NCBI GenBank assembly: GCA_961205875.1
Contig: OY540821.1
Coordinates: 8,184,001 to 8,248,000, forward strand
Reading direction: 5' to 3'
From: Sialis fuliginosa
Lineage: Eukaryota; Arthropoda; Insecta; Megaloptera; Sialidae
DNA length: 64,000 nt
Positions 45,506 through 55,395 of this stretch are shown piece after piece (position 1 is the stretch's first letter; every line of letters starts with the position of its first letter). Under the pieces are notes generated by a model, which worked only from the letters and a program-made list of their open reading frames with translations, had not been told where the DNA came from and did no database searches. The position numbers and the translations under genes are program-made.

Positions 45506-45952
45506 GTGAAAGATTTTGATATACATACATATGTGTCATTCAAAAGTACTAAAAATTCACAAAACAAACAAGTTTTTTTTATGAAAGACATACAAATTAT
45601 AAATATTCGAGTATACCTAGAGATAGTCATAGCGATAGAAAAAGTTTTTCGACATTTTTTTTTTTTTTTTAGGTTAGGATGCGTTTGGAAAATAATGCTA
45701 ACTTTACAGGCTATTAACTTAACGAGTATTTTTTTTCTACGAAAATATTTCAAAAACAGTGCACTCGAAATGCATAAACTATGCACTTTTGTCGGGAGTA
45801 AAAGTTCGATTTTAGTAACTTTTTCGATTTTCAACTCATCTTCAAATATACAAAGAGAATATAAAAAAAATCAAACTTTTCGAATGCATCAATTCAAAAT
45901 ACTAATCTCCCTCTACTATTTGGCTATTCCAATTATTGAATCTCTAATATAA
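45506..45952 (+). other. Longest open frame in the window (148 codons), unassigned
   Basis: It starts MKDFDIHTYVSF and ends LYYLAIPIIESLI. Rich in F, K, I, S and N, as expected of A+T-rich DNA, with a homopolymer run HFFFFFR made by a T14 tract. No domain, signal peptide or clear membrane pattern was recognised, apart from a hydrophobic C-terminal stretch. The minus strand is also open for 118 codons over the same bases (45834-45478). The T14-AGGTTAG context at 45657-45676 would make a plausible splice acceptor, but nothing else supports an exon. By rough calculation a frame this long is expected less than once in such a window, so it is worth noting, but it is not called as a gene. It ends right at family C copy C3. 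Confidence 0.25.
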
Positions 45953-46565
45953 TTGCTCAGATAAATTGCTTAGAATTGGGTAAACATTTAATTTTTATAC
46001 AATTTTACTAAAAAATATTAGTTCGAAATTTTTCTTAAGACACACCTGATTATTTTTTCGTATATTTTTAATTTTTTGACAATTTCAATCTAAATATATG
46101 CAAACGTCAAAATGATTTAATATGTCAAATTAAATATCAATTTTAAAAAGATATCTATTTTTTAAAGCAAATAGCGATAAATCTTTGTAAGGGAATATTT
46201 TACAACAAACGTTGTGGTGATCTATATTATAGAAAATTGAACGCTCTACAAAAAAGATTCTATAAAATTTTCACGTAACATGTGTTGTTCTTGAGATATA
46301 TTTAAAAAAATATTTTGGGATATCATCCCTACCTCTTACACATGATTTTGAAATGGAACCATCCTCAAGCCAGACCCAACCATCCAACCAAGTTTCGTTA
46401 ATATCGGTTCTGTAGTTCATGAGTTATGACAAGAATTCAGGTGACAAACACACAGACAGACAGACAGTCAGATACGGAACGAAAAGATCAAGTTAAAATT
46501 TTGAAATTGGAGAACAATTTTTTTTTGTTTCATTTTAAAACGATCACAAAGCTTCTTGTATCTCT
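45952..46565 (-). mobile_element. Family C copy (C3)
   Basis: Reverse orientation: TCAGATAAATTGCTTAGAAT, AATATTAGTTCGAAATTTTT, TTTTACAACAAACGTTGTGG, GAACCATCCTCAAGCCAGAC, ACACACAGACAGACAGACAG and ACGATCACAAAGCTTCTTGT. It lacks the GCACTGTGCATTTACTTGGC end present in C1 and C2. Confidence 0.85.
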
Positions 46566-47032
46566 TGAAATTATTCTACACAAACTTTTATAATGGGAAT
46601 AAAATTCTACATGGATATTGTAAATCAAATATTATATGCAAGCTTTAAGAAAAAAAATATACAAAGAAAGTATTTGCTTATAAAAGAAAATCTAATAAGA
46701 TATGGCTGTTTTTATTTGTTTTGTCTTTATTTTTATTCCCAAGAAAGCTGGAATTGAGGAAATTGCAGTTTTTAAAAATGTTTTCCCGGTTTCCAAGTAT
46801 CACTTTATTGTCCAATGAAAATCGTAAACAATAACTATTTTCTAGCACATTTAATAGTTATTTATCTACGCTCATATGTGTTTTTATAGTTTTCTACAGA
46901 TACACACGGAAATATAATAGATAGTGTCTTATACTAAACAAGAGTACGCTATAAATAAAGGGTTGAACAAAAGTAATGATAGAGCGATTTCTTTGCCTGC
47001 GCTATCAATTATACAATGCAAAATATCTTACA
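46566..47032. other. Unassigned A+T-rich spacer
   Basis: No repeat family or coding-like frame was recognised. Confidence 0.4.
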
Positions 47033-47513
47033 CTTTCTTATACGTAATACTGACAAGTAACACTACCCAACTGTAACTCACCGATTTGAATGAAACTTAA
47101 CATACTTATTAAACACCAAAAAATATTAAATACGTGTTTTTTTGTTTCGGCTAAATACGCTTTTAGGACCAAAGTTGTAGAGTTCAAAGTGATGCACTTA
47201 ATGGCGACCTTGAGATCGATTTTCAAGGTGAATGAAACATGAAATGATTTTCAAATTTTCGCCATCAAGTGCATCACTTTGAACTCTACAACTTTGGTCC
47301 TAAGCACTTTTTTCAGAAAATGTATCGTTTCAGAAATAATTAGCCATAACTTTTTCCACCTCCAGTGGTTGAGGGGTGATATCTACCCCTAAAAAGCGTA
47401 TTTAGCCGAAACAAAAAAATACGTATTTAATATTTTTCGGTGTTTAATAAGTATGTTTCATTCAAATCGGTGAGTTACAGTTGGGTAGTGTTACTTGTGA
47501 GAGCGAACAACAC
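47033..47513 (+). repeat. Family B terminus split by an insertion
   Basis: CTTTCTTATACGTAATACTG with A (to 47053) and GAGCGAACAACAC (from about 47501) are the two halves of the family B terminal word CTTTCTTATACGTAATACTG plus AGAGTGAACAGTG seen intact at 24541 and 30721. The foldback 47054-47497 lies between them. Confidence 0.8.
47054..47497. mobile_element. 444 bp foldback element with TGA target duplication (O)
   Basis: The ends CAAGTAACACTACCCAACTG and the inverse of CAGTTGGGTAGTGTTACTTG pair exactly. Pairing continues through TAACTCACCGATTTGAATGA, ATACTTATTAAACACC and TTTGTTTCGGCTAAATACGC for ~100 bp. A second inverted repeat, GGACCAAAGTTGTAGAGTTC with AAAGTGATGCACTT, occupies 47167-47210 and 47254-47297. 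TGA stands on both sides (47051-47053, 47498-47500). The right side has ~95 bp between the two inverted repeats (47302-47392) with no partner on the left. A 62-codon minus frame across the left arm is a palindrome artefact. Confidence 0.92.
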
Positions 47514-47679
47514 CTCTCAATAATGGCGTAGTTGGGACCGAACCTTCGCTGTTAAGTGAAAACCGCCGGTATATAAGTGAATTAAGGCTTTTTGTATTTC
47601 GCGAGTGCCTGCAAGCAAAACTACGTACTATGAACTAATATATATTAAACGTGCAATAATACTAACTATAAAACAATTA

Positions 47680-48596
47680 TAGAAAGGGAAACTTACAGGA
47701 TATACATAGAATTTATTTAAAGAGTCATAGATACGTCAGGAGTGGAAATGACCGTAATTACCAATTTTGACACGCGCGGTTGATTTTAGTACCATTTCAC
47801 CAATTTTCATTCGATTACGTTAAAATTTTAACACAATAAAGAAGATAGATAAAGCTACAAATTTAGTAAATTGCATTAAAATTGGACGAAAATTGTTTGT
47901 AAAGCAGCACTTTGAATTTTTAAAATTGCCGAATGTTGACTAAAAAATCGATTTTTGTTCGTTTAAAACATGATTTTCGAAGGGAATAACTTTATGAACG
48001 TGTATAATTTAAGGTTTATAGAAAGGGAAATTTTACACGATATACACAGAATTTATTTAAAGAGTCATACGCCAGGAGTGGAAATGACCGTAATTACCAA
48101 TTTTGACACGCGCTGTTGATTTTAGTACCATTTCACCAATTTTCATTCGATTACGTTAAAATTTTAACACAATAAAGAAGATAGATAAAGCTACAAATGT
48201 AGTAAATTGCATTAAAATTGGACGAAAATTGTTTGTAAAGCAGCACTTTGAATTTCTTAAATTGCCGAATGTTGACTAAAAAATCGATTTTGTTCGTTTA
48301 AAACATGATTTTCGAAGAGAATAACTTTATGAATGTGTATAATTTAAGCTTTTTTAATTCAGTTAGGACCCTTAGCTACATTACGAATGATCTTTGATTG
48401 AAGTATTTGATTTTAAAAATATATATATAAAATATATATTTGAATATTTTCATATCGAAAAAAAGTTTGTTTTTGCAATATCGCGAAAACAAGAGTTGAT
48501 TGAGAAAAATTATTGTTATTTTTGGATTAAGTGTGCTCAAATTAAAAAAAAGTTGTTGTATACACTGCAGCAAAATAACTGTTGACTGACCGGTGT
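47680..48596 (+). mobile_element. Family F copy (F2) with a ~338 bp tandem duplication
   Basis: The unit beginning TATAGAAAGGGAAA and carrying GAGTGGAAATGACCGTAATT, ACCATTTCACCAATTTTCAT, AAAATTGGACGAAAATTGTT and TCGTTTAAAACATGATTTTC occurs at 47678-48016 and again at 48017-48355 with only a few differences and a 3-4 bp indel. The second unit continues into AGTTAGGACCCTTAGCTACA and TTATTTTTGGATTAAGTGTG, matching the right half of F1. The 63-65 codon overlapping frames at 48376-48585 are chance. Confidence 0.88.
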
Positions 48597-48604
48597 TATT
48601 TTTT

Positions 48605-48788
48605 TATTATTATTATTATACTAATTCAGACGAATAATGTCTGTCTGTCTGTTTGTTACCTTTTCACAGCTAAATTGCCAAACCGGCCTTATTGAAATCT
48701 GGCAGGAAGATAGCTTGCATCCTGAGGAAGAACATCGGCTACTTTGTATCCCGAAAAATTGATTAGAAAAAATTATAAATTCCACGTT
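48605..48788 (-). mobile_element. SINE-like retroposon, 5'-truncated
   Basis: Reverse orientation: a TTATTATTATTATA tail, GTCTGTCTGTCTGTTTGTTA with CCTTTTCACAGC, GCTTGCATCCTGAGGAAGAA, TCGGCTACTTTGTATCCC and ATTCCACG. It matches 3318-3495 reversed but lacks the CTAGCTGTTACCCGC head. Confidence 0.7.
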
Positions 48789-49232
48789 GACGATAAATAA
48801 TATAAAATAGAATCTCTTAAAAATAAACAAAGTTAGAAATATAAAATAAACCCCTCATTATCACAATAGTAACATATATTTATATAAATACATCTGTATT
48901 AAACAAAAAAATATCGTAAGTAATTACAGTCGAAAACGATAAAGTTCTGGTTAAAGAAATTATTATTGGACACGCAGTTGAAATTTGAAAGGCTCGTGTT
49001 TCCTAGCGGCATACAAACTCTTCACACAGGAACACCTTTATTCGTTTGGTCAGGACAAATTCGTTTTAACTTCTACCTCGGCTCAGTAGCGCACTAACAA
49101 AATAAAACTTTTATAAATTATATTTTCCATTAAATTTTTTTATAATTTCTAATAGCTATTTACTCTATCTGATCTGAAATATTTTTAATCTCAGGGTCTC
49201 TACATCCTATTACAGGCCTCCAGACTAAAATT
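48789..49232. other. Unassigned A+T-rich spacer
   Basis: No repeat family or coding-like frame was recognised. Confidence 0.4.
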
Positions 49233-49405
49233 GTTTGGCAGACCTCTTAAGAAATTTTTTTCAGTAAGCTTGAATGACCTTTTTCATGTCTTTCAATAGA
49301 AAATATAATAAAATTCATACGAATGTATAAACGACCTTTTTAAGTCATTCAACTAAAAAAAATTATTCGTAAATACCAATCAATAACTTTTTTTTGTTCG
49401 CCATG
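49233..49405 (-). repeat. Dispersed repeat Q, copy 2
   Basis: This is the inverse of 5104-5272: AGACCTCTTAAGAAATTTTT, CAGTAAGCTTGAATGACC, AAGTCATTCAACTAAAAA and CCAATCAATAAC. Moderate identity. Confidence 0.55.
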
Positions 49406-49639
49406 CCATGCTATTGGTCGCATATCAGAAAGGATTATTTAATTAAAGTTTTTCTACATAAATGAAAATACATACATATCTTTAAATCTTTAATATTTTG
49501 TAATAGAGGTAAATAAAATACGACAATATTTAAAAATATTATAGCTACTTTTTATAGGTTTGCTCGTATCTTTAATGTTTTTTCTGGGAATTAAAAAAAA
49601 CATTTATTTGAGGTTAATTTGTTGTAGTTGTTTTTCAAT

Positions 49640-50372
49640 AACGCCAATACGAGAAGCTTTGTGATCGTTTTAAAATGAAAACAAAAAAATTGTTCTCCGA
49701 TTTAAAAATTTTAACTTGTTCTTTCCGTTTCAAGTCAAAACAATCACTTTCGTTCTGTGTCTGTCTCTCTGTCTGTCTGTCCCTTGAATCCTTGTCACAC
49801 GCATAATTCATGAACCACTGAACCGATACTAATAAAACTTGGTTGGTTGGTCTGGCTTGAGGACGATCCCATTTCAAAATTATTAAAATCGTTTATAAGG
49901 AGGAGGGTTTGTCAACCCAAACAATTTAGTTGAATTAATTTGTTTTTTATAACCGCTATTTACTATTGTAACGTTTGCATTAGATTTATGTCCAGTATTA
50001 TAAAGGAGCTAGCAAATTTGCTAGCTAGCAAGCACTCCCAAATGAGGTATCGAACTTATATGACAGTTCTTTTTGAGTTTTTAACAGATATAAGCGCGGT
50101 AAGTTGGTTTTTACCGTTTTTACTCAAGGTTAGTAAATACACTTTAGTAAATATACTTTACATATCTTTAATTTTACTTCCTATACATGAAATTATCTGT
50201 CAAAACTCTAATAAAACTGTCATATAAGTTTGATACCTCATTTGAAAGTGCTTGCTAGCTAGAAAATTTTATTAGCTCCTTTATAATACCAAATATTAAA
50301 ATTGTTTGGTAATTAACTCTTTTTGATGAATTTACGACGAGAAAGCACTGTGCATTCACTTGGCAGATGTTT
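49640..50372 (+). mobile_element. Family C copy (C4) interrupted by family E copy E4
   Basis: 49640-49917 matches the start of C2: ATACGAGAAGCTTTGTGATC, a CTGTCTGTCTGTCCC tract, TGGCTTGAGGACGATCCCAT and AAGGAGGAGGG. 50312-50372 matches its end: GATGAATTTACGACGAGAAA then GCACTGTGCATTCACTTGGC. In between sits E4. The ~300 bp of C interior lost beside E4 shows that deletion as well as insertion occurred. Confidence 0.8.
49988..50294 (+). mobile_element. Family E copy (E4), nested in C4
   Basis: It starts ATGTCCAGTATTATAAAGGA with GC and ends GCTCCTTTATAATACCAAAT. The two arms pair over TGCTAGCTAGCAAGCACT-type and GGTATCGAACTTATATGACA words for ~90 bp. Unlike E2 and E3 it lacks the block encoding the shared frame. 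It has a shortened centre instead. Confidence 0.85.
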
Positions 50373-50396
50373 TTTTCTATTCACCTACAATAAAAC

Positions 50397-50660
50397 TTAT
50401 TGATTACTTAATATTGTCTCTTCAGCGACTTGAATATTTTTATGTCGACGCCATTGAGTGACGGTTCCACTACTGACCAAAGCTGATTTTAGCGAAATCT
50501 GTCGATGCAATTTAGAAGAACCAATCGTTCGATTGAAAAGAGAATCTCTGATGTCTCTAATTCGAATCGTGTGTAATTTTCGTAATCGATTTGCGCTATT
50601 TCCCCCCTCCCCCTCTGTTTCCACTGCCGACGTTCTACCCCATCTATGTGTTTAAATCCA
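50397..50660. other. GC-richer island with opposed open frames, unassigned
   Basis: The stretch 50440-50660 is visibly less A+T-rich than its surroundings and carries no family repeat. On the minus strand 83 codons are open from 50648 to 50397 with no ATG start near the 5' end (NRLRKLHTIRIRDIRDS, then VSSGTVTQWRRHKNIQV). On the plus strand a 65-codon frame opens with ATG at 50458. TTGTCTCTTCAG at about 50413-50424 resembles a plus-strand splice acceptor. A poly-C/TCCCCC tract lies at 50601-50614. It could be an exon or a 5' untranslated exon of a host gene, or a transposase relic. I recognise no family. Confidence 0.3.
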
Positions 50661-51394
50661 CCTTGTCAATTCGTAGATTCCTTCTCCCTCTTCTCTATCC
50701 GGCAATCTATTGTTGACAAATGTTTTGATGGTCAATTTATTTTGACAATTAAACGAAAGTTAATTTGTGGAATGTAATTTGATTTTTATGCCCATGAATC
50801 AGGTTTCAAAACAATAAAAATAAAAATTTTAACAACCAGAAAACTAGTAGGTTATATTTAATCAAAAGAAAAGTATTTAGTTTTCAAACGACACTCCGAA
50901 TATAAAATTTAATTACAGTACAGAGAAATTTCAATATTATTTCAGATACTTACACAAGCAGAAATGTTGACTGGGGCCAAGAAATTCTTATAAGAATATA
51001 CTCTTAATGCAACTATATTATTATTTTCGTCCAACAATATTGTTTTAAAGAGAAACGTTATACCGGATGTTTTTTTTAAGATTTTTCAGCGGACTATTTC
51101 CAAAATAACAAATTTTCAAAAAAAATGTTTCAGTCAAAAGTTTCATTGTTTCGAGGGTGCTAAATATTGACATTATGGGGTGACCTTAGAAAGGAATGGA
51201 TTTTAAGGTTTAACTTTTATTTTTCAAATCTAAACCCAAATTTTTTGTTGCAGATTCGTAATTTAACAAATTTTGTTTGAAACATTTTTTCTGAAAATGA
51301 CAAATTATTACTCGAACTATCAATTTTTAAAAAAATCACAAAATTAAAAGAATTGGTACTTAGAATTTGGCAAGAAGAAAGTAACCCCTTAAAC
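50661..51394. other. Unassigned A+T-rich spacer
   Basis: No repeat family or coding-like frame was recognised. Confidence 0.4.
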
Positions 51395-51790
51395 CAATTG
51401 AATTACCAAAGTCCACAAATATAGTTTATTTTTCAAATTATAGCCTTTTATTTATTATTATTTTATTCTGTTTGTTTTTTCTACAATAATGGTCAAACTA
51501 TAACCAGTAATGGGCCCCCAATAATTGACACTTGCTAATGATTACAAAATAATAAGTATACTCGTACTACGACACAAAAGTTATACAATAAATAATCGTA
51601 AATTTTAAAACAAAGCAATAATTAATAAACAGATAACACTAATAATTAGTTTAAATGTCCACCATTTTGACACCCATTGGCCGATTCTCATCAAATTAAG
51701 CTGATATACAATTCAGTGTCTATAGATTATGATTCAGTAATATCAAGTGTCCAACACTGGGGTATTGTACAAGACTGGTGCCGTTATCTT
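51395..51790 (+). mobile_element. Family A TIR element, 5'-truncated (A6)
   Basis: It begins within the element at AATTGAATTACCAAAGTCCA and ends AAGACTGGTGCCGTTATCTT, so the left TIR is missing and the right one is mutated. The spaced motifs CAATAATGG and CCAGTAATGGG are present. Confidence 0.8.
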
Positions 51791-53227
51791 ATGTCATAAT
51801 ATAAACAGGAGAACAAATTATCCATGTATATATATTTTAAATATTTTAACTACGCACATTGATTCTTTTATTGGAAATATTACAAGGGATAAAATTGCTT
51901 CTCCTAACGCTCTTAAATAGTTTACTACAGATTAAACAACAGTATCAACGATGACATTCGATAACACTATAATTTACAAGTGTACATATTCTAATTCCTG
52001 AACATAAAGATAAAAATTCCAATACTTTATATCGTTAGGAAAGCTATTCGGTCTTATCTATAATAGTAAAGTTCGAACCCTAAATAGTTAAATAGGCAAG
52101 GGCGTGATACAAGGGGCAAATATAACAACTCCCCTTCTTATTCTTATCAGACGTTAAATTAGGTTTCCAGCCATTTATTGCCAGGGGGCAATTGGACATT
52201 GACCGAAACCAGTCGTATTTACCCTGACCAGTTACCAAAAATCAATGCTTTGGCTAATTTCTAAGACGTTGTTCTATTCAATTTCTTTGTCTTAGATTTA
52301 TCGCCGGTAATCTATAGTAGGTGAGTCCTCTGTCATTTATATTGATTAGGTATTGTTTTTATATGTATTTGAATCATTCACAAGATAATATATCTAATGT
52401 AAATTCTTATAAACAGTTTAATAAAAACTATGCTTCCTTAAGTATACAGGATGAGTCATATCAGGTGGAATAAACTTGAACAGTTGATCGAGGAAAATAT
52501 TTTCAGCAATAAAATTCATTCAAAACTGCACCCTTATCATCAGATAGCAATTTTTTGTTTCGTTTTTTAGTCAATTAATAGTAAAGTACATATTACATTT
52601 TTTCTTATTTTTAATCCTAGAACAAGAATATAAATTTATTTCATGTAATTTGGAGCATTATTAAGTCAAATTCTGCAATACCATCTTTACTTATGTATTT
52701 CTCTTAAACGGTTGATCTTATGACAATTAACAAAGTATATTTCTGTGTATTCGTGTTGAATGACCTTATAAAGGAGCTAAACATAGAAAAAATTTATCCC
52801 CCCTCAAATTTGTCGTTATGCCTTGTTTAATTTTACAGTTGTGATGCATAAAAAATAAAAATTACATATGAATTAAGCCCCCCCTTGAAATTTTTTTCGG
52901 GATGCGCCACCGGATCCAGGATTCATCTCATTTTTGCTGTGTTTCCCATTTTCTACGACCTGGCGTATATATACGACACAAAGTTAAAATACATTGTTGG
53001 TGAGAGTTAACTTACGATATACACATATTGATGAACACATTCGTAATAAGTTCGTAATAATGATGAACGAATTCGTAACAAGAACAAATATGAACAATAT
53101 TAACTGCATGTCGTTATATTTATGATTTCGTTCATCAATATGTTATGAACTTGTGCATAATAATATGAAAATTAAGTACATCAAAATTAATGAACTTCAA
53201 TTCATTCTACCAATGAACAGTACATTA
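51791..53227. other. Unassigned region with scattered TE words
   Basis: 52447-52480 has TATACAGGATGAGTCATATC, a Tc1/mariner-end-like word without a visible partner. 53010-53225 is rich in ATGAAC/GTTCAT words in both orientations, giving weak dyads. 52163-52264 is less A+T-rich and open for 33 codons, which is too short to call. Confidence 0.4.
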
Positions 53228-53492
53228 ATGTCCGGTATTATAAAGGAGCTAGCTAAAATGAGGTTTTTAACCTATCTGACAGTTTTCCTTTAGTTTCAGG
53301 AAATGTTTGACAAGTGGCGATATCATGAAAATTATTTTGTACGGTCAGAATCGCCAACTGTGTTACAATACGTTGTAGAATCACTGCTCTAAATTTCATA
53401 GCTAATCCATAGATACTATCACATAATTAATACCCCATTTGAAAGTGCTTGCTAGCTAGCAAATTTGCTAGCTCTTTTATAATACCGGACAT
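53228..53492 (-). mobile_element. Family E copy (E5), both ends intact
   Basis: 265 bp with ends ATGTCCGGTATTATAAAGGA with GCTAGC and GCTAGCTCTTTTATAATACC with GGACAT. Flanks are CATTA and AAAAG, and no clear duplication beyond one or two bases was seen. It defines the family E terminal repeat best. Confidence 0.9.
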
Positions 53493-54480
53493 AAAAGTTA
53501 AAAACAAGAAATGAATTTTTACATTAATATAAATATTTTCTTCATTCATACTACAAATTCATGTTGATAAACGCGTTTCATAATTAATAATAATGAACGA
53601 TATTTTTTTCAGTGTATGATGAATTAATAATATTAATAATTTCATTACTCTATTAATTATATAGTTCAAACCAAAACTATAACTTGCTTTATTATTTATG
53701 TAGATATTTCTGCGATAACTCCATATCTGATTATATTAGTAAGTAGAGGGTGAATGTTTTATTAATTTAATGTGCTATAAAGTCACCTAATTCAAATTTA
53801 GTCTGCAATAAAAGAAATTCTTAGCTGTTGTAAATAAATAATAAAAAGTATATATTTATTTATCTACATCTGTATGGCCATAGGAAAATGGAATTAAAAG
53901 AAAACACGGTGATAATTTGAAAATAAAAACACTTGGTTTTGATATAAAACACGAGAAATAACTGACAGCTAAACAAAAGAGTTATAATTCGCCATTACAA
54001 AGAAACATTACGAATATAAAATGCAAATATAATTAAAAAAGATGAATACAAATTATAATAAAAAAGTCCATGCCTTTTTTCACCGCAATCGTATTATCAT
54101 AACATTAATATTTTAATGGGAGCAAAAAAAAGAGAGCTGGCGCATAGCCGACTTGGTATTTTTGCCAAGTGGTCGCTCTATGGACCAGCAGTGCCAAAAA
54201 TGTTTCTTATCGTGATCTGTCTTAATAATTCACTACAACTCTTTGCAAAGGAAAATTTTAAATATATATGTAAATAAAAACGAGCAAAAAGTAATTAGCT
54301 TTCAGCTTATGCTATCTGCGAGGTGTCAAATCTTTATGAATTTGCTCGAGATTCAGGAGCAGTTGTAATAAATATATAATAATGTAAATGCTATGCATTT
54401 TATGAGGTACATTTGGCAGCACTTATTTTAAATCACTGATTTCTAATTAACACGCATGCAACAAGGTCATTCATATATAC
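53493..54480. other. Unassigned A+T-rich region with one hairpin
   Basis: A+T-rich throughout apart from the short hairpin at 54136-54189 (listed separately). Confidence 0.4.
54136..54189. repeat. 54 nt GC-rich hairpin
   Basis: GCTGGCGCATAGCCGACTTG and the inverse of its right side, GCTGGTCCATAGAGCGACCA with CTTG, pair around a short T-rich loop. The stem has a few bulges, and the surroundings are plain A+T-rich DNA. It could be a tiny MITE or a precursor-like RNA hairpin. No evidence distinguishes these. Confidence 0.65.
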
Positions 54481-54540
54481 CAGGGGTCCCCAATACCCGC
54501 GGGTACCATGGTGCCCACCGCTGTACGATAACGATAAAAA
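54481..54540 (+). mobile_element. hAT-like terminus, orphan
   Basis: CAGGGGTCCCCAATACCCGC with GGGTACCATGGTGCCC is a hAT-type end. No partner end (TTGGGGACCCCTG-like) was seen within several hundred bases, so the element is truncated. Family A copy A7 lies 130 bp downstream. Confidence 0.55.
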
Positions 54541-54666
54541 ATATTTCAGTTTTCAATAAAATGTTATGTATGTAAAAAACAAGTTTTTTTTCATATTTAT
54601 TAACTAATTAGAGAAATATAAACGTATTTGATTGAAAATAATTATTTGTTTATAAATATATTAATA

Positions 54667-54988
54667 AGGTACTGGCACCAGTTATGGCCGCTATAAGAGC
54701 AAGTTTTACTGTTTTTGTGATTGACGGGCTTCTTTTTGTAATTCTCATGAACTTATGTTACTAATAAAACAACAAAATCCGCAAATATAGTTTGTTTTTT
54801 TAAATTATAACCTTTTTGGCCGATTGTCATCAAATCATCCTGTAAGACAGTTAAATGTACATATATGTATAGATTAATATTCAGAAATGGTAGTAATCAA
54901 ATATAAAAAAATATTTCTATTTCAGTAGGTACATTTAATTTAAAAATAGCCATTATTGGGGTCATATCAAAGAATGGTGTCAGTACCT
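54667..54988 (+). mobile_element. Family A TIR element with internal deletion (A7)
   Basis: 322 bp. The left end AGGTACTGGCACCAGT is intact and the right end AATGGTGTCAGTACCT is mutated. About 200 bp of the centre, including the triple-motif block, is deleted between CCTTTTT and GGCCGATTGTCATC. Flanks are AATA and TATA. Confidence 0.88.
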
Positions 54989-55395
54989 TATATCATTTTT
55001 ATAACATTTATTCTCTCAACCTTAAACTGCGCATTTATGACATACACAATTAACAAACTCACGAATTCTAAAAGTAAAATAAAAATATTATGTTGATGCG
55101 GATTTGTTCATTTATTTACAGAACATTTTTAAGATGCCTGCTTTGCACAAAAATTATTTGTTAGTTGTGTTTTTTATTTATGTAACAATTTTAGCAAGTG
55201 GTAAATATATCTTCATTTATTATGATATGTTATTTCACCCTTTAGTCACCAATTTTTATTTTTTCATTAAATTCACACTAACTATGGAACAACGCTTTTT
55301 TTCTTTTAATTCAATGTTTCATTTTAAGAATGAATTTATCGTTTTAATTTAGTTTTGCTGTTTTGTTTTTAATACACCTAATGGTTGATTTTCAT
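54989..55395. other. Unassigned A+T-rich spacer with an 82-codon frame
   Basis: The plus frame 55104-55352 is rich in F, L and Y and simply reflects composition. No domain was recognised. Confidence 0.35.

Noticed and set aside
52070..52090. tRNA B-box-like AGTTCGAACCC
   Set aside because: No acceptor stem, A box or anticodon arm at proper spacing.
52163..52264. 33-codon GC-richer open stretch (GGNWTLTETSRIYPDQ)
   Set aside because: Too short to separate from chance, stops lie directly before and after it, and no splice context was found.
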